From Antennarius striatus (Eukaryota; Chordata; Actinopteri; Lophiiformes; Antennariidae), in contig NC_090788.1 in NCBI RefSeq assembly GCF_040054535.1, positions 1,133,501-1,197,500 on the forward strand: a DNA stretch of 64,000 nucleotides, in the 5' to 3' direction. Shown here piece after piece: positions 1-11,449 of this stretch. The notes beneath the pieces were generated by a model, which saw only the letters and a list, made by a program, of their open reading frames with translations, searched no databases and had not been told where the DNA came from. The position numbers were made by a program, and so were the translations under genes. Each line of letters begins with the position of its first letter. The stretch's first letter is position 1.

Positions 1-915
1 AGAAGCCGCAGGCGTCGAGGTGACGTAACCACTGCAGGACTTTTAAACATTTTAGCACCATTTTTTCCCCAACAGTGTCTGTAACACAGTGATACCAACC
101 TTATGTGCAGCAACTTTCCCACTTCAACAACCAGATCGATTGTCTTTAACTTAAAAACTGCATCATGTCTCTTTCTTCATGTTTTCCATCATAAGGGGTG
201 TGAATGATGTCCAAAATATCTGTTCAAAACACAATCAGACTACAGAAGGCTCTTCTTCTTCCTCCTGTCTCACACAGATGGGTGAAGAGGAAAAAACTAG
301 CAGCTTATAGTCCGGAAAATTCAATAATATAAAATAAAATGTTATTATTCTTTGTGGATCAAACTGTGCATCAAACTCACTGAAAACCAGCAGGAGCAGA
401 ATTCCCATTAACCAGCAAAATAAACTAATAATTTTCAAATATTTATTCTTCATTGTTCATTAAAATAGTGCTTTGTTTTCAATTATTTTCTTAAATTCAG
501 GTCAAGGTTCTCCCACACGCTCCAAAAGCCCACAGGTTATATGAGGATGACGACTCGCTGTGTTTTTTGTTTGCTCCGTGGATAATTTAAGTTCATCTTT
601 TTGATTCATTTGAATCTTCAACACAATGTGTTTCATTGTTATTTTAAATTTTCCACATTCCCTCAGTGTTTTTGCTCTCCACCCCCCCATCAGCCCAACT
701 CCGTTCACCTGTCTCCACAGCTGCAGCTCATCCTAACCAGACCTACATATCAGCCCCTCCTGCAGGCTCAGCCTTTGTCTCCTTGTTGGAGACTCGTCCT
801 CCTCTCCACTTCCTGCTCTTGGTTTATTTCTCTGGTGTCCAAAACACAGTTCTGTTCACTTTACTGTGGAAACCAGGTCCAAACGGCTCTGAGTGTTAAT
901 GGTTGTCGACCCCTG
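1..915. repeat. Right part of a non-autonomous hAT-like element (unit 1 copy)
   Basis: The stretch ends at the inverse of the hAT-type terminus CAGGGGTCGGC, seen here as GTCGACCCCTG at about 905-915. The left end lies outside the window. The same sequence recurs almost unchanged at 4037-4953 inside the hAT element of unit 2, and in a shorter form in unit 3. The small ORFs in it, on both strands, are conserved only because the block was duplicated. Confidence 0.65.
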
Positions 916-1412
916 ATTTCAGTGTTCTGACATGATTTAACTTGTCTTTTCAGAATCGATTAGCTTCTAATGACCAGAACAGAAAAGTCATATTTCAGAC
1001 TGAAGCATTTGAACTCTTATAACTGATTTCACGTCCGCACAAAAGTGACAAGAGTACCTCTAATGACAAGAATGTAATAATTAGAAACTGATCAGTGTGT
1101 TGATAAATGAATAGATGAAATTAAAATCAGTTTTTATATTCTATAATGGAGTTGCAGCAGTTACCATTTTTAAAATGTTTTGAAGAAATTATGTTAGTCA
1201 TTAAACTTTATATAAAACATCAGAAAAGACGAACAAAAAACAACTTGTGGAATAACAGAAGTGAATCAGAATTGAGTAAATATGGAGCAGAACAAGTTTC
1301 AGACACTGAGTTCATGTTAATGTTCTTATAAAATCATGAAGGGTTTTTAAATGGTAAAGATAGAAATATAACTGCCTTTTAACATGTAATTCTTTTTATT
1401 TGATTTCTAAAG

Positions 1413-1539
1413 AGTGCGCTCCACCGTTGGCAGATACCGCGGACTTAGAGGCTCTGAGGGAGACGTTCGTCGACGTGGCAGTGGAGACTGTGGAGGTGGA
1501 GATTGTAGATACGGAGGCTACGAAACACGTGGACGCTAA
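1413..1539 (+). CDS. Unit 1, last exon (partial gene): Gly/Arg-rich tail
   Basis: This is the last coding exon of an array unit whose leader exons lie upstream of the window. A pyrimidine-rich tract and the acceptor ctaaag precede the exon at 1413. In the phase used by the complete units, its first base finishes a split codon. The next 41 codons are open to TAA at 1537. The tail is rich in Arg and Gly and carries two Cys in GDCGGGDC. It starts VRSTVGRYRGLRG and ends GGYETRGR. A polyadenylation signal AATAAA lies at 1671-1676. The exon resembles RGG-type tails but has no domain that I recognise. The function is unknown. Confidence 0.5.
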
Positions 1540-2389
1540 GGCCATAATAGAAGTGGAGGTGGAAGCAGCTCCTGAGACCGATGAGCTGCTGGATCGTTCA
1601 GCATCATCATTCAAACTTCATCTCAGACTGCTCTGGTGCTCTGACTTGTAGTTCCTCTTGGTAGAAGATGAATAAATAGCATTCAAAAGACCGTTGGACT
1701 CTTGTCATCCATTAACTACCAATAGATGGTTTCCTCTATTAATTTCCACCACATGAAAAACTGGAACAACAACAAAGAACAGACATCAAGGAGTTAATGA
1801 AATGATCTCTAAAGAACTCTGAGAGCTTCTGGACTTCATCTCTGATGACGCTGGTCTGGATGGAGGTTTCTCCACAGAAGAAAGCAGCACATTGATCCCA
1901 TTGGGTCAGAGATTCATCATTGTATATTATTATATTCCCCAAAAGTCCGTCTCTGTCTTTAATCTGTTATGCACCAGAAGGTTTCCATATTCTATCACTT
2001 GTTTGCTCCATAGAGGGATCTCTGTCATTCATCTTAGCCTCCTGCCTCATATTGTATGTAGGAACCATGAAGAACGATGAACTTGTTGGGGACACCATTC
2101 TGATTGAGGGTTGGTCATTCTGAGATGATATCTTTACAGGAAGTTTAGAGGAAATGGATTTCCTGTTTAAAATGACTCAAAAACATCCAACTAGACGTCA
2201 CATTTGTCCAAAAGAAAAGGACAGAAATCATGAACCAACCTGAGAGAAAATCAGAGAAGTAATTGGACAGATAGATACTTTATTAATCCTGGAGGAGATT
2301 TTGTATATCCTCTGCTCACAGACATAAATGCACATAGATAAATACTAGATAAATACACAAGAGGAAAACACTGACAATACAGGACTGGA

Positions 2390-2705
2390 CATATACTACA
2401 CAACAAGTCTAAAGAAAGACTCAACTAAGGAGAACGGTTCAAACAAACAACTAGAAAGTACAAAGGGTATAACAGAACAGACAGCAGGAGGTCCACTTGG
2501 GGGACAACTCCCAGGTACTTGTAGTTTCCCACCACCTCCTTCACCCAGTTCAGCAGCACAGACCCAAAGGATTCTGGGAGAAACCTGCTCTGGTCCAACC
2601 ACCTTCTGAGATCAAAGTGTTGAAGTCACCTGGTCTGCAGTGAAGATGGTGTTGGTGGAGGTGGTAGCAGGTAGTTCTGGTGGGGCAGTGCAGTAGAAGG
2701 GTTAA
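2390..2705 (-). repeat. Old LINE reverse-transcriptase fragment
   Basis: On the minus strand the degenerate translation recalls the RT C-terminal region of fish non-LTR elements (NWVKEVVGNYKYLG in the better kept relative at 6495-6860). It is preceded by a short retroposon-type stretch, GATAGATACTTTATTAAT, at about 2270. It is broken by frameshifts and stops. The same fragment occurs at the same relative place in front of units 3 and 4, so it was carried along by the duplications. Confidence 0.5.
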
Positions 2706-2714
2706 CACCACCCC

Positions 2715-3110
2715 AGTCAGCCAATCCAGAGGTGCTGTCCCTGACTGCTATGGGATGTTCTAGAGACGCTTCAACCAAGACAACCCCTGCACTTCCAGAG
2801 ACTTGAGGTACTCAGGCAAATCTGATCCACCCCCGGTGTTCTGCCACTGAGGAACCCGGTAAACACCTTGGTGACTTCTGCTCGAGTGATGGACAAGTCC
2901 ACCTCGGCCTCTGCTTCAGCCATGGAAGACATGATGATGGGATGGAGGAGATCCTCGATGTATTCCTTCCACTACCCAACAATATCCTCAGTCGAGGTCA
3001 GCAATACGAGTTTCTGCCTCCAAAACCACTCGTGTCCCAGAATACCTGTGAGCTGCCTCCGGAGTCCCAAGATACAACAAGACTGAACAAGATTCTGTTT
3101 TCAGCTTAAA
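2715..3110 (-). repeat. Degenerate Rex3-like LINE fragment
   Basis: The minus strand is related to the better kept LINEs at 24.4 kb and 48.8 kb. It matches the part before the RT core, where the intact copies read VVTRWGEYFEDLLNP and PGVDEIRPEFLKSLDV. It carries many changes and cannot be functional. Sister fragments lie at 7310-7790 and 12040-12480, each just upstream of a unit promoter. The insertion therefore predates the amplification of units 2-4. Confidence 0.65.
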
Positions 3111-3164
3111 GGAATCCCCTACTTCCAGCACCCAATGGGGACTGTTGAACCTGTGGTACTTTTC

Positions 3165-3414
3165 CACTCATGTCGTCACAGTTCTGATCGCTCCACCCAC
3201 TTCATCATCTGATTCCAATCACCTGCCAACTCAAACGCTGCTCATCAACAGTCAAACCACCCGTCAATACCAGACACTCCAGCATTCACCTCCAGACTGA
3301 TCTGTTGTCGTCTTCTCCTGATCCTGACCTTCCTTACCTGCTGGTTCCTGTTCCCCTGAAGGACTAGAGAAGTCTTTACCAGTTGTTCCGTTTGGATCCC
3401 ACCGTCCCGTTACA
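3165..3414 (+). promoter_or_regulatory. Unit 2 promoter and putative noncoding exon 1
   Basis: A block conserved in front of most units starts with TTTTCCACTCA and GCTCCACCCACTTCATC. It is followed by a stretch from about 3280 (CATTCACCTCCAGACTGATC) to TTACA at 3414, where a possible donor gtatgt begins. The putative exon contains no ATG. If spliced to the acceptor at 3484 the intron would be only 70 nt. A related promoter block precedes the TIM gene at 43,190. There is no TATA box in this copy. Confidence 0.45.
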
Positions 3415-3499
3415 GTATGTTCACACATACTTGGACAACAAACTGACTGGAAATGAAGTTATAGAGAGTGTGTTCTTGTTCCAGGTTGGTGGTCTGAAC

Positions 3500-5711
3500 A
3501 TGCGTCTGTTGGCAGTTATGTGGAGGGTGGTAACTTTGGTTGCCTTGGTTACCCTCATCATGACCAGTGGTAAGTCCAAGAGTTGATCAACCAGTGTTCA
3601 AACAGCTGTGTGTGGAATCAGACATGAAGTATAAGTTGTGTAAAAGTTTAAGCTCTTACTGGTTTTTATTTTTCTGTGTCTCTTCAGTCCAAAGCCAGCA
3701 CCATCGCTATGAGTGAGTATTGTACTATTAACATAACTGTCGTACGTATCCTCAGACACACAGACTGTGTGTTCATCTATTCTAGAAACAGATCAAGACA
3801 AAGACGTCAGATTTCACATAATCACAAGGAACATTCAGTGTTAAACTTGAGAAAATTCAGACCCATAAAGGTCAGCCAGGGGTCGTCGTCCCATGGCTCT
3901 GGAGCCATAAAATGTAAATATCCACTTGAAGTGTTTTTTTAGTTGTGTTTGATCATTTTTCTAATTGTAATTGTACATTGTAACCTCATTGTGATCTCAA
4001 GACATTAGCATAATCTCTAGACTATTGAGAGCACCTAGAAGCCGCAGGCGTCGAGGTGACGTAACCACTGCAGGATTTTTAAACATTTTAGCACCATTTT
4101 TTCCCCAACAGTGTCTGTAACACAGTGATACCAACCTTATGTGCAGCAACTTTCCCACTTCAACAACCAGATCGATTGTCTTTAAGTTAAAAGCTGCATC
4201 ATGTCTCTTTCTTCACGTTTTCCATCATAAGGGGTGTGAATGATGTCCAAAATATCTGTTCAAAACACAATCAGACTACAGAAGGCTCTTCTTCCTCCTC
4301 CTGTCTCACACAGATGGGTGAAGAGGAAAAAACTAGCAGATTATAGTCCGGAAAATACAATAATATAAAATAAAATGTTATTATTCTTTGTGGATCAAAC
4401 TGTGCATCAAACTCACTGAAAACCAGCAGGAGCAGAATTCCCATTAACCAGCAAAATAAACTAATAGTTTTCAAATATTTATTCTTCATTGTTCATTAAA
4501 ATAGTGCTTTGTTTTCAATTATTTTCTTAAATTCAGGTCAAGGTTCTCCCACACGCTCCAAAAGCCCAAAGGTTATATGAGGATGACGACTCGCTGTGTT
4601 TTTTGTTTGCTCCGTGGATAACTTAAGTTCATCTTTTTGATTCATTTGAATCTTCAACACAATGTGTTTCATTGTTATTTTAAATTTTCCACATTCCCTC
4701 AGTGTTTTTGCTCTCCACCCCCCCATCAGCCCAACTCCGTTCACCTGTCTCCACAGCTGCAGCTCATCCTAACCAGACCTACATATCAGCCCCTCCTGCA
4801 GGCTCAGCCTTTGTCTCCTTGTTGGAGACTCGTCCTCCTCTCCACTTCCTGCTCTTGGTTTATTTCTCTGGTGTCCAAAACACAGTTCTGTTCACTTTAC
4901 TGTGGAAACCAGGTCCAAACGGCTCTTTGAGTGTTAATGGTTGTCGACTCCTGATTTCAGTGTTCTGACATGATTTAACTTGTTTTTTCAGAATCGATTA
5001 GCTTCTAATGACCAGAACAGAAAAGTCATATTTCAGACTGAAGCATTTGAACTCTTATAACTGATTTCGCGTCCCCACAAAAGTGACAAGAGTACCTCTA
5101 ATGACAAGAATGTAATAATTAGAAAGTGATCAGTGTGTTGAGAAAAATCGATACATGACATTGAAATAATCATGAATATATTCTTTAATGGAGTTGCAGC
5201 TGTTACTGTTTTCTAAAATGTGTTGAAGAAACTATGTTAGTCATTAAACTTTAAATAAAACATCAGTGAAGACAAATGAAGCAGATAGAACTTGGAGGAA
5301 ATATGGAGCAGGACAAGTTTCAGACACCGAGTTCCTGGTTACTTTGATCGAACCAGAAATTTCTTCAAGATTTTATGAAATTTTGAGATTTAATCCAAAT
5401 TTCTTATAAAATCATGAAGGGTTTATATACAGTTTGGTAAAAGTAGAAATCCAACTGCCTTTTAAAATGTATTTTCTTTATTTTATTTCTAAAGAGGGAT
5501 CTCTTCCATCGATAGAAGATCCCGCATAGATAGAGCCTCTGACAGAGACGTCGGTCGAAGTGACAGTGGAGACTGTGGAGGTGGAGATTGTTTTTGGGGT
5601 AAACTCTACCGCTCCAAAGGAAGTTTTAATGGACGTGAGAGTGCAGACTGTAATGGAGGTGAAGATTGTAGTGGATTTCTCGGCTACCTTAAACGTAGAT
5701 TTGGACGCTAA
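3500..5711 (+). CDS. Unit 2: TIM-derived small membrane or secreted protein with Gly-rich tail (103 aa)
   Basis: The coding exons are 3500-3569, 3688-3712 and 5495-5711, giving 103 residues with all joins in frame. The ATG at 3500 has A at -3 and opens a hydrophobic segment (MRLLAVMWRVVTLVALV, then TLIMTS). The 25-nt second exon gives VQSQHHRY. The last exon gives 71 open codons with four Cys in DCGGGDC and DCNGGEDC, ending in a basic stretch LKRRFGR. Exon order, sizes and phases equal the transmembrane, juxtamembrane and tail exons of the TIM gene at 44.1 kb. The segment may act as a cleavable signal peptide or as a signal anchor; the sequence does not decide. The signal AATAAA is at 5866. 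A hAT element fills much of intron 2. No Ig domain is present. Confidence 0.6.
3877..4953. mobile_element. Non-autonomous hAT-like element in unit 2 (about 1.08 kb)
   Basis: The left end CAGGGGTCGTCG and the right end GTCGACTCCTG form imperfect terminal inverted repeats of the common fish hAT type. No transposase frame is visible. It sits in the intron between the tiny exon and the tail exon. Copies at the same place occur in units 1, 3, 4 and 5. Confidence 0.65.
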
Positions 5712-6127
5712 GGCCATAATAGAAGTGGAGGTGGAAGCAGCTCCTGAGACCGATGAGCTGCTGGTTCAATCGACACCATCATTACACTTCGTTGGTCTTT
5801 GTTCTCACAACTTGCTTTCAGACTGCTCTGGTACTCTGATTTGTAGTTCCTCTTGGTAGAAGATAAATAAATAGCATCCAAAAGACTGTTGGACTCTTGT
5901 CATCCTTTAACTACCAATAGATTGTTACTTCTATGAAATTTCCTTTTGAAGAAGAACTGGAACAACAACAAAGAACAGACGTCAAAGAGTTAATGAAATG
6001 ATCTCTAAAGAACTGTGAGAGCTTCTGGACTTCATCTCTGATGACGCTGGTCTGGATGGAGTTTTCTCCACAGAAGGAAGCAGCACATTGATCCCATTGG
6101 GTCAGAGATTTATCCTCTTGTATTATA

Positions 6128-6492
6128 AAGTAGTCCCTCGTGTATTCGTGCTTCAAGATGCACAGCTTCACTACATCACAAATTTTTAGTAGGTAGCTAC
6201 GTGATAGCGTACGCGCATGCTATTGGCTGGTAGCATCCGGAAGTGGGTTGCGTTCCAAGACTCACTGAAGGCAACGCACTTCCGTGTATTAAAGAAACGC
6301 TCCAAAGTGCTTTAAACAGTCTATCAGAGTGAACGAAAAGGTACTACAGATAGAAGGTGGTTTAATATCAGTATGGGGGGGGTTCAGAAATGTTTGAATT
6401 ACCCTAAATAATAAAATAAATAGTTTGTCGCTATATTTCGTTTTTGCAGGTAGTCCCAGAACGCATTAACCACCAATGAGGGATTACTGTAT
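6128..6492. mobile_element. Tigger/pogo-like MITE
   Basis: The left end reads GTAGTCCCTCGTGTATTCG and the right end, inverted, reads CAGTAATCCCTCATTGG. These are the ends of a widespread fish Tc1-mariner/pogo-type MITE, flanked by TA-rich sequence. There is no coding capacity. A sister copy lies at 18,786-19,150, also just 3' of a unit. Confidence 0.6.
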
Positions 6493-6494
6493 AC

Positions 6495-6860
6495 TGTACT
6501 AGTCGAAAGAAAGACTCAACTAAGGAGAACGGTTCAAACAAACAACTAGAAAGTACAAAGGGTACAACAGAACAGACAGCAGGAGGTCCACTTGGGGGAC
6601 AACTCCCAGGTACTTGTAGTTTCCCACCACCTCCTTCACCCAGTTCAGCAGCACAGCCCAAAGGAGTCTGGGGGAAACTTGGTCCGGTCCAACCACCTTC
6701 TGAGAACAAAGTCTTGACCTCACCTGGTCTGCAGTGAAGATGGTGTTGGTGGAGGTGGTAGCAGGTGGTCCTGGTGGAGCAGTGAAGTAGATGAGGGAAC
6801 AACACCCCGGTCTGCCAATGCAGAGCTGCGGTCCCTGAGATGTTACAGAGACGTGTCAAA
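6495..6860 (-). repeat. Old LINE reverse-transcriptase fragment
   Basis: This is a second copy of the fragment at 2390. The minus strand translates in part as AVLLNWVKEVVGNYKYLGVV, like the RT C-terminus of fish non-LTR retrotransposons. It is disabled. The stretch 6860-7300 beyond it holds no gene that I can recognise. Confidence 0.5.
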
Positions 6861-7309
6861 CAATAAAACACCTTCATTTGCCTTAGGCCTTGGAACTATG
6901 ACCAGTCTTTCACAATGTTGACCTGTTGCGATCAGGATAATGCTGTGTTGGAACATGAATTACCAACTGGAAGGAGACGGTGGAGACAGGGTGGATTATG
7001 GGAAGACCCAAGTTATCCTTCAATTATCAGTTGTGGATTTCCCAAACTTTGACAGCAGCAGTTTCAATCCCATTTCCCTGAATTGAACATAGAAGCCTGT
7101 CACCATGTTACCATGTTAATTGAAAGATAACCCATTGAACAGCAGGTCTCACCTGAAGAAGACACTTCAGAGGGATTCCTCATCTCATGCCGACTCTACA
7201 GACTTCTCTAATTGTCAAAGGCTTTGTTGAAAGGGTGCATTGTACCCCCCGAACCACAGGTTTCTGTCTAATGCTCCCCTCCAGTACCCTAGAATAGTCT
7301 TTCCTCTGA

Positions 7310-7790
7310 GGAGTGTGATCCCTCAGTAGTTGTAGCACACCCTCCGGTCTCCTTTGTTGGGAAGGGGAAACACCACCCCAGTCTGCCAATCCAGACATAC
7401 TGTCCTTGACTGCCATGAGCTTTTTCAGAGACACATCAACCAAGACAATCCCTGCACTTCCAGAGACTTGAGGTACTCAGGTCAAATCTGATCCACCCCC
7501 GGTGTTCTGCCACTGAGGAACTTGGTAAACACCTTGGTGACTTCTTCTCGGGGGATGGACAAGTCCACCTCGGCCTCTGCTTCAGCCATACAAGACATGA
7601 TAGTGGGATGGAGGAGATCATCAAAGTATTCCTTCCACCGCCCAATAAAATCCTCAGTCGAGCTCAGCAACACAAATTCCTGCCTCCATGACCACTTGTG
7701 CCGTGGTACACCTGGCCTGCATGTACCTGCCAGATTCCTCTGGAGTCCAGAGATTCAAGAAGACTCAATAATACTTTCTTTCAGCTTGAA
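7310..7790 (-). repeat. Degenerate Rex3-like LINE fragment
   Basis: The minus strand reads FIGRWKEYFDDLLHPTI, then GRTPGVDQI, matching the intact LINE at 48.8 kb (RWGEYFEDLLNP; PGVDEIRPE). It is truncated and frameshifted, and is the upstream neighbour of unit 3. Confidence 0.7.
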
Positions 7791-7876
7791 GGCATCCCTT
7801 ACTTCCGGTGCCCACCACCAGGCTGGGGATAGTTTAAAAACTTCAGTACTTTTCCACTCATGTCGTCACAGTTCTA

Positions 7877-7982
7877 GTTTCAAGTTTCAAGTTTATTTAT
7901 TTTTATATAGCCCAGATTCACAAACAATGTCTCAAAGGGCTTTACAATCTGCACATGGACGATATCCCTCTGACCTTTGTGC
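7877..7982. repeat. Short dispersed repeat of fish type
   Basis: The motif pair TTTATTTATTTTTATATAGC and CAAAGGGCTTTACAATCTGC is a widespread teleost dispersed repeat. It interrupts the conserved promoter block of unit 3 between the TCGTCACAGTTCT part and the TGATCGCTCCACCC part. It is absent from the other units. Confidence 0.45.
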
Positions 7983-7984
7983 AC

Positions 7985-8214
7985 TGATCGCTCCACCCAC
8001 TTCATCATCTGATTCCAATCACCTGCCAACTCAAACGCTGCTCATCAACAGTCAAACCACCCGTCAATACCAGACTTTCCAGCATTCACCTCCAGACTGA
8101 TCTATTGTCGTCTTCTCCTGATCCTGACCTTCCTTACCTGCTGGTTCCTGTTCCCCTGAAGGACTAGAGAAGTCTTTACCAGTTGTTCCATTTGGATCCC
8201 ACCATCCTGTTACA
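7985..8214 (+). promoter_or_regulatory. Unit 3 promoter and putative noncoding exon 1
   Basis: This is the same conserved block as in unit 2 (GATCGCTCCACCCACTTCA), followed by an ATG-free exon candidate ending TTACA before gtatgt. The stretch from 8215 to 8430 would be intron 1. It contains an ATG at 8281 that would open a short ORF if left unspliced. Confidence 0.45.
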
Positions 8215-8445
8215 GTATGTTCACACATGCTTGGACAATAAGCTGACTGGGATTCTAGAGAAGGGTTTTCGTTGGGCAGCATGAAGTCTGTTCACTCTGG
8301 AGGATCATTTATTATCTGGATATCATTTGATCTCCTGCTGTCTCTTTCCTATCAGTCTTCTACATAGAAAGTCATCTTTCCTCAGACTTCCAGATGAAAT
8401 GAAGTTATAGAGAGTGTGTTCTTGTTCCAGGTTGGTGGTCTGACA

Positions 8446-10212
8446 ATGCTCCTGTCAGCTGTTATGTGGAGGGTGGTAACTTTGGTTGCCTTGGTTACCC
8501 TCATCATGACCAGTGGTAAGTCCAGGAGTTGATCAACCAGTGTTCAAACAGCTGTGTGTGGAATCAGACATGAAGTATAAGTTGACCTGACCTACTGTCT
8601 TGTCTTATTTTTTCTCTGTCTTCAGTCCAAAGCCACCACAACCATCATCTTTTGTGAGTATTTTACTCAGGGTACTACAACTCTCCAATCATTGGAGAGC
8701 AGAGAGTCTAGACTTCTCTAAGAACTTCTAGTCTTTGTGGGAGGATCTTATCTCCTAAACATTTCCTCCTCCAGACATTACAGAATGATCCTGACATATT
8801 TGAATATTTATTTGAATGTTCTGCTATCTGGTCATCCATACCTTGAGTGAAAAAGGATCAGAACATTCAAAGTGAAACATATGAGAAAATGTGGAACCAT
8901 AAAGTTCAGTCAGGGGTCGGCGTCCCGCGGCTCTGGAGCCATTTGAGGACTTTCATCGTTAATCTGTGTGTGGCTTGGGGTAAAAAATGTAAATATCCAC
9001 TTGAGGTGTTTTTTTAGTTGTGTTTGTTCATTTTTCTAAGTGTAATTGCAAATTGTAAAATCATTGTGACGGTAAAACGTTAATATAATTTCCAGACTAT
9101 TGACTACACCTACAAGCTGCAGGCATTTACAGAGAAAGATTTTTAAACATTTTAGTACCACTTTGGACTCACTGAAAACCAGCAGGAGTAGAATTCCCAT
9201 TAACCAGCAAAATAAACATGTATGCAGATCATTTTCAAATATTTATTTATTATTGTTCACTGAAATATTGATTTGTTTTCCAAAGGTTACATAAGGATGA
9301 TGACTCACAGTGTTTTATTTTGCTCCATGGATAATTTAAGGTCATCTTTTAATTCATTTGAATCTTCAACACAATGTGTTTCATTGTTATTTTAAATGTT
9401 CAAAATAAGAACACATTTCCACCCCCCCCCCATCAGCCCAAGTCCGTTCACCTGTCTCCACCTGCACAGTTCTGGTCACTTTAGATTTCATTCTTTTCTT
9501 TACTGTGGAAATCAGGTCCAAACGGCCCTTTGAGTGTTAATGGTTGTCGACCCCTGATTTCAGTGTTCTGACATGATTTAACTTGTCTTTTCAGAATCAA
9601 TTAGCTTCTAATGACCAGAACAGAAAAGTCACAATTCAGACTGAAGTATTTGAACTCTTATTACTGATTTCACGTCCCCACAAAAGCGACAAATATAATC
9701 ACCTTAATGACAACAATGTAATAATTAGAAAATGATCAGTGTGTGGAGAAAAATCAAATGACATTGAAATAATCTGTTTTTAAATTCTTCAATAAAGTTG
9801 CAGCAGTTACCGATTCTAAAATGTGTTGAAGAAATTGTTACATCAGTAAAGACAAATGAACAAAAAGACCTTGTGACATAACAGTGGTATTGAGTTAATA
9901 TGGAGCAGAACAAGTTTCAGACACTGAGTTTAAAGAAAAATTGCTTCTAAGATTTTATGTTTTGAGATTTATTCCATATTTCTTTCTTATAAAATCATGA
10001 AGGGTTTTTAAATGCTAAGGATGGAAGTCTAACTGCCTCTACAAATGTGATTCTTTTTATTTGATTTCTAAAGAGGGCGCTCTCCCATCGGTAGCAGATA
10101 CCGTGTACGTCGAGGCACTGATGGAGACATCGGTCGACGTGGCAGTGGAGACTGTGGAGGTGGAGATTGTCATTGGCGTAGACTCAACAGCCCCAAAAGA
10201 ATTGTACGTTAA
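8446..10212 (+). CDS. Unit 3: small leader plus Gly/Arg-rich tail protein (78 aa)
   Basis: The exons are 8446-8515, 8626-8653 and 10074-10212. The leader starts MLLSAVMWRVVTLVALV. The second exon is 28 nt, one codon longer than in most units, and gives VQSHHNHHL. The tail of 45 codons is strongly basic (IGSRYRVRRG, DIGRRGSGD) with the paired Cys motif GDCGGGDC, and ends IVR before TAA. A 646-bp hAT element (8911-9556) lies in the last intron. AATAAA is at 10,344. The whole-codon size change in the tiny exon is what a maintained frame predicts. The role is unknown. Confidence 0.58.
8911..9556. mobile_element. Non-autonomous hAT-like element in unit 3 (646 bp)
   Basis: The ends are CAGGGGTCGGCG and GTCGACCCCTG. 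The flanks AGTTCAGT and ATTTCAGT differ at one of eight positions and look like the 8-bp target duplication of hAT elements. The internal region is shorter than in unit 2. Confidence 0.75.
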
Positions 10213-10439
10213 GCATATAATAGAAGTGGAGGTGGAAGCAGCTCCTGAGACCGATGAGCTGCTGGATCGTTCAACACCATCGTTCAAACTTCCTGTCAGA
10301 CTGCCCTGGTGCTCTGACTTGAAGTTCCTCTTGGTACAAGATGAATAAATAGCATTCAAAAGACCGTTGGACTCTTGTCATCCATTAACTACCAATAGAT
10401 TGTTTCCTCTATTAAATTTTCATCACAAGAAGAGCTGGA

Positions 10440-11400
10440 ACAACAGTGTGGAGTGTTCTCCACATTGATCCCATTGGGTCAAAGATTCATCTCCCCACCT
10501 CTCACGCTGTCACCAACTCCACCCACTACTTGTCAATCAAGCGCCCAACCGATCGCAGCGCCCAACCAATCACGGTGCATCTGCCAGAAGGAATCACGTG
10601 AACAATACGGCGTAACGTGTCTGCTATGTTAGGAGAAGAAATAACTATACATGGACTTCCCAGCTAACATAATTTTACAGTGTCATAACTGTTCCAACAA
10701 TTTCCATGTTTTTGAGCAGAGTCCAAACAGCAGGAACGACACAGAAAACAACGATTTCTGAGTCAAACTCCGCCTGAAAGTGAGGAAAGGATTGCGTCAC
10801 AAAAAGAAAAGTACTACTTAGCCAGAGCCAATGAATGTGGGGTACGCAAAAAGTAGGACATTTACACAGTGACTGCTTCGGCCAAAAAGGAAACTCTTAT
10901 ATTTGTGACGTCCCCCTTTTGCAAACAGCAGGGGGTGAAAACTTTTCTAAATGCTGTTGTGCTGTCGTCAGGAAAAATTGGCACAACTCAACTGAAGAGG
11001 ATGAAATCAAAGCTTCGCTTTGCACGTTTATTAAGTTTCCTTCCAGCCTTGCTTATGTACGCAATCAACAACCAATCTATGGTCTAAAGAACAATGAAAC
11101 ATCATCACACCGTCCAGCTGTGTTTCTGCTGCGGACTCTGTTGAGTTTATTAATGCTCCTCCGATGAAGACGAGCTCAGTCCCTACTGTGATCTCATTAT
11201 GTAATGCAGGTCAGGATGGCGTCGGCACCGTAATGGACGTCCTGCTGGTTTTGGTTCCTGGTGTCCGACGCTCGCAACAGGATGTTTCCAACTCTGGAAA
11301 GTTACATCATCAGAAACTTCAACTTTTACTGATATAATAAAATGCAGAAATCACTGTTCAGGTAGTAAAGTAGTCTAGAAAGAGTATGCGCTAGCGTGTG
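10440..11400. other. Intergenic stretch without recognised gene
   Basis: This is unique-looking sequence between the 3' flank of unit 3 and the next LINE fragment. The ORF at 10,835-11,167 has no domain, signal or splice context that I recognise. I see no promoter motif or RNA gene here. Confidence 0.4.
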
Positions 11401-11449
11401 ACATCACCTTGTCACACGCTGTGTTGAAGCACAGCGTGTGACAAGGTGA

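Larger units (their letters stand above)
1..2000. repeat. Tandem segmental duplication, left copy (right copy about 4037-6120)
   Basis: The first bases of the window, beginning AGAAGCCGCAGGCG, recur at 4037. Near-identity runs for more than 1.3 kb, and similarity continues past the last exon and 3' flank. The offset of 4036 bp is the repeat unit of this part of the array. Local differences include a different tail exon and a MITE inserted after about 6125. Confidence 0.9.

Noticed and set aside
235-453. Small minus-strand ORF (MKNKYLKIISLFCWLMG...) repeated at 4271
   Set aside because: It lies inside the duplicated hAT element, with a low-quality start and no conservation in the unit 3 and unit 5 copies of the element.
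8064-8282. A minus-strand ORF of about 72 codons (MLPNKNPSLESQSA...) recurring at 12,641, 21,293, 27,384 and 40,640
   Set aside because: It lies antisense to the conserved promoter/exon 1 block, is broken in units 2, 5 and 9, and shows no splice or start context. Its conservation is explained by recent duplication.
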